Shown one piece after another: positions 1-6,669 of a DNA stretch of 8,988 nucleotides. Source of the DNA: an uncultured Acidimicrobiales bacterium (lineage in GTDB: Bacteria; Actinomycetota; Acidimicrobiia; Acidimicrobiales; UBA10347); contig CALDGN010000454.1 of the NCBI GenBank assembly GCA_937942965.1, forward strand, positions 1-8,988, read 5' to 3'. Under the pieces are notes generated by a model, which made no database searches, had not been told where the DNA came from, and saw only the letters and a program-made list of their open reading frames with translations. The number at the start of each line of letters is the position of its first letter. Position 1 is the stretch's first letter. The translations under genes and the position numbers were made by a program.

Positions 1-715
1 CCATGGCTCGTTCGTTCGACGCTTCTTCTTCGCCGATCTGATAGGTCGCGGGGAACATGAGTCCCTCGAGCGAGGTGACCGAGCGAGGCTGGAACTGGCT
101 GCGGATCTGGCCGCTGTTCATGGCCTCGGAGAGTTGATCGGCGTCGAGCAGCTCAAGGTTGTCGAGCATGACGTTGCGCATGTCGCCAGTCCACAGACCT
201 TCGGGCAGCGTCAGGCGTTTGAACACCGGCGGAAGCGGGCCAGCATCGAGCACGTCGACCGCTTGGTCGAGCGAGCTGTTGGTGCGGAACAGGTAGTCGC
301 CAGCGCGGAAGTCGCCGACGTCGTTGTAGCGAATCCAATATTGGGCAACGGTCGAGTTCGGGATCACACCGGCCTCGGCCAAGATGCGCATGACATCGCT
401 GTCGCTTGCACCGGACGGCACTTCGACGACGAGCGCGTCGCCCTGGGGGCCAGCAGGATCGAGCTGGGCGTCGAGCCAGTTACTGCCCGTGTTGAACAGG
501 AACGCGCCGCCGAGCAGAACCAGAGCGACGATGAGTCCGATCCGGACGAAGAAGTTCGTGCGCCGTGGCAGCCGTTCCCATTCTTCGGGGTCGTAGTACG
601 GGTCGATGTATTCGGGCGACATCGGATCGAGCGACGGGTCATAGGGCGCACCAGGCGCGCCCGCGACCATCGGATCGAGAGGTCCGTTCGGGTCCCGGGT
701 AGTGAGATCGGTCAT
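1..715 (-). CDS. mltG: MltG endolytic transglycosylase, N-terminal part (cut by the left window edge)
   Basis: The first 238 codons are present; the C-terminus lies beyond position 1. MltG (YceG/YrrL family) is a membrane-anchored lytic transglycosylase that cuts nascent peptidoglycan strands and so limits their length. The translation shows a proline- and aspartate-rich cytoplasmic leader (residues 1-50), one hydrophobic anchor at about 55-75, and then an extracytoplasmic region with a LysM-like segment (about 95-165). After that comes the family signature LEGLMFPATYQI at about 216-227, whose Glu corresponds, as I recall the family, to the catalytic glutamate. The ATG at 715 overlaps the ruvX stop in ATGA, so the gene is probably translationally coupled. 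The order alaS-ruvX-mltG is common in actinobacteria and supports the call. Nothing in the visible part looks broken. Confidence 0.93.
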   Translation of the reverse strand, partial: MTDLTTRDPNGPLDPMVAGAPGAPYDPSLDPMSPEYIDPYYDPEEWERLPRRTNFFVRIGLIVALVLLGGAFLFNTGSNWLDAQLDPAGPQGDALVVEVPSGASDSDVMRILAEAGVIPNSTVAQYWIRYNDVGDFRAGDYLFRTNSSLDQAVDVLDAGPLPPVFKRLTLPEGLWTGDMRNVMLDNLELLDADQLSEAMNSGQIRSQFQPRSVTSLEGLMFPATYQIGEEEASNERAM

Positions 716-1176
716 TGGGGTTCGTCGCTTGGGGGGTCAGCGTGTTCGGTATCGGCGTTCTTGTGCGCCTGGCGATCTAGCCACGCTTGCAGCAGGATCG
801 AGGCCGCGATCTTGTCGACGACCTTGCGTTGACTCCGGCTATCGAGGCCAGCGTCAGACATGATGCGTTCGGCAGAGATCGTGGTCAGGCGTTCATCGTA
901 GGTCTCGACAGGTACCCGAAGGGCGGCACCCAACGCTTCAGCCTCGCGGCGGGCCTTGCGAGCAGCCGGGCCCTTGGAACCGTCGAGCGACAGGGGCATG
1001 CCGACGACGACCGCCGTGGCTTCCCAATCGTCAACGAGATCGGCGATGTCCTTGTGCAGACGCCCCGAACGCTGAATCACCGTCAGCGGGCTCGCGATGG
1101 TCCGGTCGGGATTGCTCAGAGCAATCCCGATCCGTTTGTCACCGAGATCAACCCCGATGACGCGACCTTCACTCAC
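712..1176 (-). CDS. ruvX: RuvX/YqgF, putative Holliday junction resolvase-like 16S rRNA maturation nuclease
   Basis: The protein is 154 aa and full length, with an RNase H-like fold. Family members act in 16S rRNA 5'-end processing and are also annotated as putative Holliday junction resolvases; the sequence cannot separate the two. Visible motifs are the opening strand GVDLGDKRIGIA (8-19, Asp10), VVGMPLSLDGSKGPAA (57-72), YDERLTT (93-99, Glu95) and VDKIAASILLQAWLD (120-134, Asp121), so the expected acidic triad is intact. The last 20 residues or so (about 135-154) are a polar, probably disordered tail. The start is GTG, two bases after the alaS TAA (TAATCGTG), with no clear Shine-Dalgarno, so it probably depends on ribosomes finishing alaS. 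Its stop is shared with the mltG start (ATGA). Confidence 0.96.
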   Translation of the reverse strand: MSEGRVIGVDLGDKRIGIALSNPDRTIASPLTVIQRSGRLHKDIADLVDDWEATAVVVGMPLSLDGSKGPAARKARREAEALGAALRVPVETYDERLTTISAERIMSDAGLDSRSQRKVVDKIAASILLQAWLDRQAHKNADTEHADPPSDEPQ

Positions 1177-1178
1177 GA

Positions 1179-3758
1179 TTACGCAGAAGCTGCTTGGCTG
1201 CTGGCTGCCTCGCGCGCAGTTTCAAGCGCAGCATCAAGGCCGTCGGCGTCCTTGCCTCCGGCGACGGCCAGGTCTTGACCCTTGCCACCGCCGCCCTTGA
1301 TGAGCTTCGAGGCATCGCCGATCAGGTTGCCGGCATGGAACGAGCCGTCCTTGAGCGCAGCGGCGACGAGTGCGACGCCACCACCGTCAGGAGCTGAGCC
1401 GAGCACGACAGCTTCGACGCCGTCGATGTCACGGATGGCGACCGCCAGGTCGCGCACGCCGTCTCGGTCAAGTCCTTCGACTCGTTCAACGACGACGCCG
1501 TCGACGGCCTTGGCGGCAAGCGTCGAGGCCTGGCCGACGGCGAGCTGGCGACGCAGGTCACTGATCTCGTTGCGAAGCGACTTGATCTCGGCGGTCCGCT
1601 TGCGGGCGCCGTCGACGACTTCGCCGACCGGCACACCGAGCTCGCTCGCAGCTCCAGCGAGCGCGCCGTTGACGGACCGCAGCTCATCGAGCGGGCCAGT
1701 ACCGGTGACAGCTTCGACGCGTCGGATGTTCGAACCGATCGAGCTCTCGCTCAGGATCTTGAGGGGGCCGATGTCGCCCAGGCGGCCCACATGAGTGCCG
1801 CCGCAGAGCTCGACACTGTTCGGCCCAGCGGTCAGCACGCGCACGGTGTCGCCGTACTTGTCGCCGAAGAACGCGATTGCGCCCTTGGCGGTGGCGTCGG
1901 CCATTGGCATTTCTTCGTGCGTCGTGTCGGGGTTCGCCAGAATCTCGGCCGCGACGAGGTCCTCGATCTCGGCCATCTGTTCTGGTGTCATCGATTCGTA
2001 GTGGCTGAAGTCGAATCGCAGCCGGTCGGGACCGACCCAGGAGCCCTGCTGCTTGACGTGATCGCCAAGCACCTCGCGCAGGGCGTGGTGCAGCAAGTGG
2101 GTGCCGGTGTGGTTGCGCATGATGGAGCGTCGGCGGACCGCATCGATCGAGGCGGTCACCGTGTCGCCGACGTTGAGCACCGCTGCGGCGCCGTCGGCGT
2201 GATGAAGATGGAGACCCGGCACGGCATAGGTCGTGTCGGTGATGTCGACGGTGCCACCGGGGCCCGTGAGCGTGCCGGTATCGCCGATCTGGCCACCGGA
2301 TTCGGCGTAGAACGGCGTGCGGTCGAGCACGACGCCAGCGTCGCTGACGGCAAGCACGGTCGCTGAGGTTTCGTATTCGTCGCGACCGACGAACTCGGTC
2401 GCACCGTTCGCATCGACGAGTGCAACGAAGTCGCTGACGTCGGCGCCGGTACCGCTCTTCGAAGCGTGGTCGGCGCGGCCGCGTTCACGCTGGGCTTCCA
2501 TTTCGGCGTCGAAGCCGTCCGTGTCGACTTCGACATCGCGCTCGGCGGCGATCTCAGCCGTGACTTCAAGCGGGAAGCCATAGGTGTCGTGCAGGGCGAA
2601 GGCCGTCGTGCCAGCCAGCTTGTCGCCGCTCCCCAGTTCATCAATGGCGCTGTCGAGCATGACCGAACCGGACTTGAGCGTCTGGCGGAAGCTCTCTTCT
2701 TCGCGTTCGACGACGCCGCGCACGAAGTCGTGGCTCTCGACGATCTCGGGGTAGTCCTCGCCCATCGTGTCGACGACTTCGTCGACCATCAGCGGCGTGA
2801 TCAGGTCGTTGGCGCCAAGCAAGTACGCGTGGCGGATGGCGCGGCGCATGATGCGGCGCAGCACATAGCCACGCTCTTCGTTGCTCGGGAAGACACCGTC
2901 GCTGATCAGGAACGTCATCGCCCGGCTGTGCTCGGCGAGAATCCGCACCGACACGTCGCGGTTCTCGTCCTTGCCGTACACGTGGCCGGACAGATCGCAG
3001 GCCTTGTCGACCAGGCGCTTCATCTCGTCGATCTCGAACACCGAGTCGACGCCCTGCAGCAGAGTCAGGATGCGTTCGAGGCCAGCGCCCGTGTCGATCG
3101 ACGGTGCCGGCAGAAGCAGCTTCTCGCCGCTCTCCTGGGTGTCGTACTGCATGAACACGAGGTTCCAGAACTCAAGGAACCGGTCCTCGCCGCCCGAGAG
3201 CGGTCCGCCGTCGGCGCCGAACGCAGCGCCCTTGTCGATGAAGATCTCGCTGCACGGACCGTTCGGGCCCGTGTCGGCCATCTTCCAGTAGTTGTCCTCG
3301 TCGAGGCGCTGGATGCGCTCGGGGCGCACGCCGACTTTGTCGCGCCAGATCTCTTCGGCTTCGTCGTCGCTCAGGTGGACGGTGACCCAGAGGTCTTCTG
3401 GGTCGAGGTTGAGTACCTCGGTGATGAACTCCCACGCGAACGGAATGGCGTCTTCTTTGAAGTAGTCGCCGAAGCTGAAGTTGCCCATCATCTCGAAGAA
3501 CGTCAGGTGCCGCAGCGTGCGCCCGATCTCATCGAGATCGTTGTGCTTGCCGCCAGCACGAGCGCACTTCTGCACGGTGACGGCTCGGTTGTACGGCGGG
3601 GTCTCTTCGCCGACGAAGTACGACTTGAACGGCACCATGCCGGCGACCGTGAACATGACGGTCGGGTCGTGCGGAATCAGGCTCGCGCTATCGACGGCCG
3701 TGTGGCCCTTGTCGACGAAGAAATCCCTAAACGCTTTGCGGAGTTGGCGAGCTTCCAT
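1179..3758 (-). CDS. alaS: Alanyl-tRNA synthetase
   Basis: The protein has 859 aa, close to the usual family length. It charges tRNA(Ala) with alanine in the cytoplasm and removes mischarged serine or glycine. The class II aminoacylation core fills about residues 1-250: DPTVMFTVAGMVPFK (31-45), the motif 2 stretch RAGGKHNDLDEIGRT followed by FFEMMGNFSFGDYF (67-100), and the motif 3 stretch IDTGAGLERI (221-230). The tRNA-binding helical part follows (RGYVLRRIMRRAIRHAY, 296-312). The editing domain keeps its zinc ligands in HTGTH (His550, His554) and CGGTH (Cys652, His656). A coiled-coil segment (about 715-745) leads to the C-terminal DHHA1 domain with KGGGGKGQDLAVAGG (821-835). Val38 stands where many homologues have Asn (FTNAGM). 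The ATG at 3758 begins exactly at the family N-terminus, with no recognisable Shine-Dalgarno. Confidence 0.98.
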   Translation of the reverse strand: MEARQLRKAFRDFFVDKGHTAVDSASLIPHDPTVMFTVAGMVPFKSYFVGEETPPYNRAVTVQKCARAGGKHNDLDEIGRTLRHLTFFEMMGNFSFGDYFKEDAIPFAWEFITEVLNLDPEDLWVTVHLSDDEAEEIWRDKVGVRPERIQRLDEDNYWKMADTGPNGPCSEIFIDKGAAFGADGGPLSGGEDRFLEFWNLVFMQYDTQESGEKLLLPAPSIDTGAGLERILTLLQGVDSVFEIDEMKRLVDKACDLSGHVYGKDENRDVSVRILAEHSRAMTFLISDGVFPSNEERGYVLRRIMRRAIRHAYLLGANDLITPLMVDEVVDTMGEDYPEIVESHDFVRGVVEREEESFRQTLKSGSVMLDSAIDELGSGDKLAGTTAFALHDTYGFPLEVTAEIAAERDVEVDTDGFDAEMEAQRERGRADHASKSGTGADVSDFVALVDANGATEFVGRDEYETSATVLAVSDAGVVLDRTPFYAESGGQIGDTGTLTGPGGTVDITDTTYAVPGLHLHHADGAAAVLNVGDTVTASIDAVRRRSIMRNHTGTHLLHHALREVLGDHVKQQGSWVGPDRLRFDFSHYESMTPEQMAEIEDLVAAEILANPDTTHEEMPMADATAKGAIAFFGDKYGDTVRVLTAGPNSVELCGGTHVGRLGDIGPLKILSESSIGSNIRRVEAVTGTGPLDELRSVNGALAGAASELGVPVGEVVDGARKRTAEIKSLRNEISDLRRQLAVGQASTLAAKAVDGVVVERVEGLDRDGVRDLAVAIRDIDGVEAVVLGSAPDGGGVALVAAALKDGSFHAGNLIGDASKLIKGGGGKGQDLAVAGGKDADGLDAALETAREAASSQAASA

Positions 3759-3809
3759 AAGGAGCGGAGTCTACGGGACACCACGTTGCGCTCACGAGCG
3801 TTTTGAGGC

Positions 3810-4211
3810 TCAGTCCGTTGATGCCTGAGCGGTCATATCGGCGGCGAGCGCCTCCGCTGCTCGATGAATCGCTTCCATCGACCCGTCGAAGTCCTCGCTC
3901 AGCATGGGTACGTCCCACTCGGTGACCGGTCCATCGGTCGGGATCGTCTCGAGTTCACAGCCGACGCTGACGACGAGATCGGCCGCCTCGGTATCGGCAG
4001 CGGTGACGAGCCGGGGGTTCCAGTCGATCGTGTAGCCCTGGGCCCGGAGCGCTTCGGTGACGTTCGACATGTTGTCGGCGTCGGGGTCAGGGCCGGCGAC
4101 GTCGAGCTCGACGTCGAGGCCTGCTCGAATCGCTGCGGCGCGGAAGTAGGTGGCTGCGGCCAAGCTTTTGCCAGCCGAGTGAGGACAGAGGAACAGAACG
4201 CGGGTGCTCAT
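3810..4211 (-). CDS. ArsC-like / low-molecular-weight protein tyrosine phosphatase-fold protein with an altered active site
   Basis: This is a 133 aa soluble protein. The N-terminus VLFLCPHSAGKSLAAATYF aligns with the phosphate-binding loop of arsenate reductases and low-molecular-weight tyrosine phosphatases (typical VLFVCxHNAGRS). Cys9 and Ser16 are kept, but the catalytic arginine of CX5R is Lys15. The usual general-acid DP near the C-terminus is also missing: after W99-D-V-P the chain reads MLSEDF. VSVGCELE (81-88) keeps one cysteine (Cys85) where thioredoxin-linked ArsC has two. Reductase or phosphatase activity is therefore doubtful; an anion-binding or variant enzyme is possible. I recall related CPH..AKS proteins in actinobacteria, so the change may be family-wide. 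The start is supported by AAAGGAG six bases upstream. It lies 22 bases after chrA on the same strand, so co-transcription is likely, and 51 bases before alaS. Confidence 0.8.
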   Translation of the reverse strand: MSTRVLFLCPHSAGKSLAAATYFRAAAIRAGLDVELDVAGPDPDADNMSNVTEALRAQGYTIDWNPRLVTAADTEAADLVVSVGCELETIPTDGPVTEWDVPMLSEDFDGSMEAIHRAAEALAADMTAQASTD

Positions 4212-4217
4212 CGAGAG

Positions 4218-4224
4218 CTCCTTT
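4218..4224 (-). promoter_or_regulatory. Strong Shine-Dalgarno of the ArsC-like gene
   Basis: On the minus strand the sequence AAAGGAG ends six bases before the ATG at 4211, which fixes this start. It lies in the 22-base gap after the chrA stop. It is one of the clearest ribosome binding sites in the window, while the chrA, alaS and ruvX starts have no comparable site. Confidence 0.7.
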
Positions 4225-4233
4225 GGCTAGTGG

Positions 4234-5625
4234 TCATACGAAGAGGAGTTGGTGCGCAATACCCAGGACGGCAGCGGCGGCGACGACGCGCAGCGTTGGC
4301 ACCTTGAAGCGGAACAGTGCGATCGCGCTGAGTGCGGTGATGATCAGCGTCGCGATGTTGAGCGTCGACAGGTCGGGCACGTAGACGAGGGCTCCGAAGC
4401 CGCGTCGTTCGTCGACGGTGTCGAAGAGGGCGAACAGCCCGAACCAGATCGCCAGATTGAGCACGACGCCGACCACCGCTGCGGTGACGGTCGAGAGCGC
4501 CGACGTCAGGGCCGGCCGACCGCGCAGGTACTCAATGAACGGGGCACCCAGAAAGATCCAGAGAAACGACGGCACGAACGTCACCCAGGTAGCGATGACC
4601 GCGCCCGAGGCACCAGCCGCGAGCGGCGACAGTGACCCGGGCTCGCGATACGGCCCCATGAAACCGACGAACTGCACGACCTGAATCAGCGGCCCTGGCG
4701 TCGTCTCGGCCATCCCCAGTCCGCTCACCATCTCTCCCGGTTCGAGCCACCCGAAGTTGTTGACGGCTTCTTGGGAGATGTAGGCGAGGACCGAATACGC
4801 ACCGCCAAAGGTCAGCACCGCTGCAGACGAGAAGAACCAGCCGACGTCGACGAAGACCGAACCTCCTCCGACCGCGGCAACGAGGACCAGAATTGGAGCG
4901 AACCAGAACACGAGGCCGGTGGTGAGCACCCGCAACGCTCGCCGCAAGGTTGGGCGAGCGAGCGCGATGTCCTGGTCACCGATGAGGACATCGTCATCAT
5001 CGGTGGCGCCGCTCTCGTCATGGCCCTGCACGATGTTGAACAGGTCCGGACGCGACTGACCGCCAACCAGCCCGATCACGATGGCCGCGGCGACGATCAG
5101 CGGAAACGGCAGCTCGAACACGAAGATCGCCAGGAAGGCAGCGACGGCGACGCCGAGCATCACGCCGTTCTTGATGACCCGGCGCCCGATCCGTACAACG
5201 GCGCTCGCAACGATGGCGATCACGGCTGCGGTGATGCCGAAGAACAGGCCGGCGACCCACGACACGTCGCCGTAGGCGGCGAACAAGACGCTAAGCACCA
5301 TGATCGAGATGAAGCCGGGAAGGATGAACAGGCCTCCGGCGAAGAAGCCACCCGACGGGCCGCGGAGCAGCCATCCCAGATAGGTGGCGAGCTGTTGCGC
5401 CTCCGGTCCTGGCAGCAGCATGCAGTAGTTCAGGGCGTGGAGGAAGCGCCGCTCCCCGATCCAACGCCGCCGCACGACGATCTCGTCGTGCATGACCGCG
5501 ATCTGGCCTGCCGGTCCGCCGAAGCTGTTTGCCGCGACGGTCGACCAGGCGCTGACCCAGTCCTTCCGGCTGATGGAGGCGCCGGGTCGCTCGACATCCG
5601 GTGTGTTGTGTAACCGTGGTTGCAT
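4234..5625 (-). CDS. chrA: ChrA-type chromate ion transporter (two-domain, CHR family)
   Basis: This is a 463 aa polytopic inner-membrane protein of the CHR superfamily, whose characterised members export chromate. It has two homologous halves, as in long-chain ChrA. The N-terminal half carries SFGGPAGQIAVMHDE (34-48), RRRWIGERRF (52-61) and LLPGPEAQQLATYLGW (70-85), followed by several membrane helices to about 188. A charged loop rich in Asp (about 200-228) joins the halves. The C-terminal half repeats the signature as LTFGGAYSVLAYI (271-283) and GLGMAETTPGPLIQVVQFVGF (302-322). The substrate is inferred from the family and the adjacent chrB genes; a related anion is possible. The ATG at 5625 is the only early in-frame start and lacks a Shine-Dalgarno; a promoter placed about two bases upstream of it suggests a nearly leaderless mRNA. 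The start lies 13 bases from the divergent chrB gene. Confidence 0.94.
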   Translation of the reverse strand: MQPRLHNTPDVERPGASISRKDWVSAWSTVAANSFGGPAGQIAVMHDEIVVRRRWIGERRFLHALNYCMLLPGPEAQQLATYLGWLLRGPSGGFFAGGLFILPGFISIMVLSVLFAAYGDVSWVAGLFFGITAAVIAIVASAVVRIGRRVIKNGVMLGVAVAAFLAIFVFELPFPLIVAAAIVIGLVGGQSRPDLFNIVQGHDESGATDDDDVLIGDQDIALARPTLRRALRVLTTGLVFWFAPILVLVAAVGGGSVFVDVGWFFSSAAVLTFGGAYSVLAYISQEAVNNFGWLEPGEMVSGLGMAETTPGPLIQVVQFVGFMGPYREPGSLSPLAAGASGAVIATWVTFVPSFLWIFLGAPFIEYLRGRPALTSALSTVTAAVVGVVLNLAIWFGLFALFDTVDERRGFGALVYVPDLSTLNIATLIITALSAIALFRFKVPTLRVVAAAAVLGIAHQLLFV

Positions 5626-5626
5626 C

Positions 5627-5633
5627 GAGGTGA
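5627..5633 (+). promoter_or_regulatory. Shine-Dalgarno of the chrB N-domain gene
   Basis: GAGGTGA lies just upstream of the ATG at 5639, with GAGG eight bases from the start codon. This favours 5639 over the in-frame ATG at 5492, which lies well inside chrA, and over an internal GTG at 5651. Its complement occupies the tiny leader region of chrA on the other strand. Confidence 0.6.
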
Positions 5634-5662
5634 ACTGTATGCTTGCAACCGTGGTTACGCAA
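5634..5662 (-). promoter_or_regulatory. Predicted chrA promoter with operator arm in the spacer
   Basis: On the minus strand, TTGCGT (5662-5657) and TACAGT (5639-5634) are separated by exactly 17 bases, and each matches the sigma-70-type consensus at four of six positions. The predicted transcription start is near 5627, two bases before the chrA ATG. The right-hand operator core fills the spacer, a classic place for repression. The left arm carries a mirrored TTGTGT at 5606-5611 for chrB, but no good -10 follows it at normal spacing, so I call no chrB promoter. Confidence 0.45.
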
Positions 5663-6130
5663 GAACGTTCTCCGCGGTGGGTGCTGCTGAGCTACCGAGT
5701 GCCCCGTGAGCCGTCGACACCCCGCATTGCGATCTGGCGCCGCCTCAAGGACCTCGGCGTCGTGCAGGTCGGAGACGGCCTGGTCGCGCTCCCCGAGCGT
5801 GACGAGACTCGTGAACAACTCGAATGGGTCGCCGCGCAAGTCACCGAGGCCGACGGCGACGCCATCGTCTGGACAGCGGAGCCGACGATGCGGGCCGATT
5901 CAGCTCGACTCATCGATCAGCAACGCGCCGCACGAAACGACGAGTACGACGCCCTCATTGCAGACATCAAATCCGGCCGTCCCGACGACGAGCGAACGCT
6001 CGCTCGTTGGCGCCGTGAGCTGCGCCGCATCGAACGGCGCGACTACTTCCGAGCCGAACGTCACGACGCAGCCCAAGCCGCCGTCGCTGGCCTCACCACC
6101 TCCGAACAACCCACTGGGCGTATCCGATGA
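5639..6130 (+). CDS. ChrB N-terminal domain protein (chromate-responsive regulator half)
   Basis: This is a 163 aa soluble protein matching the N-terminal domain of ChrB. WVLLSYRVPREPSTPRIAIWRRLKDLG (14-40) followed by GDGLVALPERDETREQLEWVAAQV (45-68) is the conserved opening of the family, and it resembles the middle, Cas2-like domain of PaaX regulators. A basic, arginine-rich helical tail follows (about 119-145). Full-length ChrB in Ochrobactrum TnOtChr is a chromate-responsive regulator of the chr operon. Here the protein ends after this domain and the C-domain is a separate gene starting in the same ATGA (6127-6130). Separate N- and C-domain chrB genes are, as I recall, also found in the Arthrobacter FB24 chromate locus, so this is likely a natural arrangement rather than a frameshift. 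An in-frame ATG at 5492 gives a non-homologous extension inside chrA and was not used. Confidence 0.85.
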   Translation: MLATVVTQERSPRWVLLSYRVPREPSTPRIAIWRRLKDLGVVQVGDGLVALPERDETREQLEWVAAQVTEADGDAIVWTAEPTMRADSARLIDQQRAARNDEYDALIADIKSGRPDDERTLARWRRELRRIERRDYFRAERHDAAQAAVAGLTTSEQPTGRIR

Positions 6131-6546
6131 AGTGGGCGACTCGGCCTCGCATCCATGTCGACCGCGCCGCGACCGCCTGGCTGATCACGACCTACATCGA
6201 CCCTGACGCTGAGTTCGTCTACGTCGACGACCCCGCCGATGTACCGCACGACGCCACGGCGTTCGACATGCGTGGCTGCGAACTCACCCACGTCGGCATC
6301 GACGTCACCTTCGAGACCGTGCTGCGGCGCTACGAGCTCGATGACCCCGTGCTCTGGAAGATCGCCGAGATCGTGCATCAGGCCGACGTCGAAGACGATC
6401 GCTTTGACGCTCCCGAGGCCGCCGGGCTCGACACCATCGTGCGCGCACTCGGCGTCGACCACAACGACGAAGAGGTGCGGGCTATCACCGGCACCGTCCT
6501 GACCAGCCTCGAGCAGTACTTGCGCGCCGAATCCCTGCGCCGCTAA
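6127..6546 (+). CDS. ChrB C-terminal domain protein (chromate resistance)
   Basis: This 139 aa protein matches the C-terminal ChrB / chromate-resistance domain. It opens with WATRPRIHVDRAATAWLI (3-20) and IDPDAEFVYVD (24-34), then the core FDMRGCELTHVGIDVTFE (46-63) and DPVLWKIAEIVHQADVED (73-90). Cys51, Glu52, His55 and Glu63 lie close together and could bind a metal or the oxyanion; that role is inference. The ATG overlaps the stop of the N-domain gene in ATGA, implying coupled translation and roughly equal amounts, so the two halves may act as one complex. It opens directly at the domain with no extra leader, and its length is what the domain alone requires. The stop codon lies within the first copy of a 17-bp tandem repeat. 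Confidence 0.88.
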   Translation: MKWATRPRIHVDRAATAWLITTYIDPDAEFVYVDDPADVPHDATAFDMRGCELTHVGIDVTFETVLRRYELDDPVLWKIAEIVHQADVEDDRFDAPEAAGLDTIVRALGVDHNDEEVRAITGTVLTSLEQYLRAESLRR

Positions 6547-6590
6547 CGACTGAGTGCCGCTAACTACTCAGGGCCGCTGACCACTCCGCG
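6540..6590 (+). repeat. Three tandem imperfect 17-bp repeats after the chrB C-domain gene
   Basis: The three adjoining copies are CCGCTAACGACTGAGTG (6540-6556), CCGCTAACTACTCAGGG (6557-6573) and CCGCTGACCACTCCGCG (6574-6590), with consensus CCGCTRACNACTNNGNG. The first copy contains the stop codon of the chrB C-domain gene. Copies one and two can also pair as CTGAGT (6550-6555) with ACTCAG (6566-6571), a short hairpin without a T tract. No function is evident; it may be a local duplication in a gene tail. Confidence 0.6.
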
Positions 6591-6669
6591 TGGGGTGACC
6601 CCCATCTGAGGCGCACCGTACGGATCACGTGCCGCCGATACCGACATCTCGGCTGCCACACTTCAGGAC

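Larger units (their letters stand above)
5606..5662. promoter_or_regulatory. Inverted-repeat operator shared by divergent chrA and chrB
   Basis: Two 19-bp arms face each other: TTGTGTAACCGTGGTTGCA (5606-5624) and, read on the minus strand, TTGCGTAACCACGGTTGCA (5662-5644). They match at 16 of 19 positions and are separated by 19 bases. Each arm holds a nearly palindromic core AACC-NN-GGTT (5612-5621 and 5647-5656), and the core centres are 35 bp apart. The left arm overlaps the first codons of chrA and the right arm overlaps codons 2-8 of the chrB N-domain gene. This suits binding sites for a dimeric regulator acting on both genes. ChrB itself is the obvious candidate, but the sequence alone does not prove it. 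Confidence 0.65.

Noticed and set aside
3759..3790. TAGACT (3774-3769 on the minus strand) as a -10 box for alaS
   Set aside because: Its position would suit a leaderless alaS mRNA, but no convincing -35 is found at 16-18 bases; it is too weak to list as a promoter.
3789..3800. Palindrome CGCTCACGAGCG followed by TTTT on the plus strand, considered as a terminator
   Set aside because: The T run lies downstream only for plus-strand transcription, but the genes on both sides are on the minus strand. On that strand no T tract follows and the stem is only 4-5 bp.
2466..3806. Open frame of 446 codons on the plus strand
   Set aside because: It lies antisense to alaS, which matches its family over the full length. 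The translated product has no recognisable motif and is a by-product of GC-rich codon use.
4771..5613. Open frame of 280 codons on the plus strand
   Set aside because: It is antisense to chrA and rich in Asp, Glu, Arg and Gly, as expected from reading a membrane protein gene backwards; it has no domain.
6591..6604. TGGGG-TGAC-CCCCA hairpin as a terminator after the chrB C-domain gene
   Set aside because: The stem is five base pairs and no T tract follows, so an intrinsic terminator cannot be supported.
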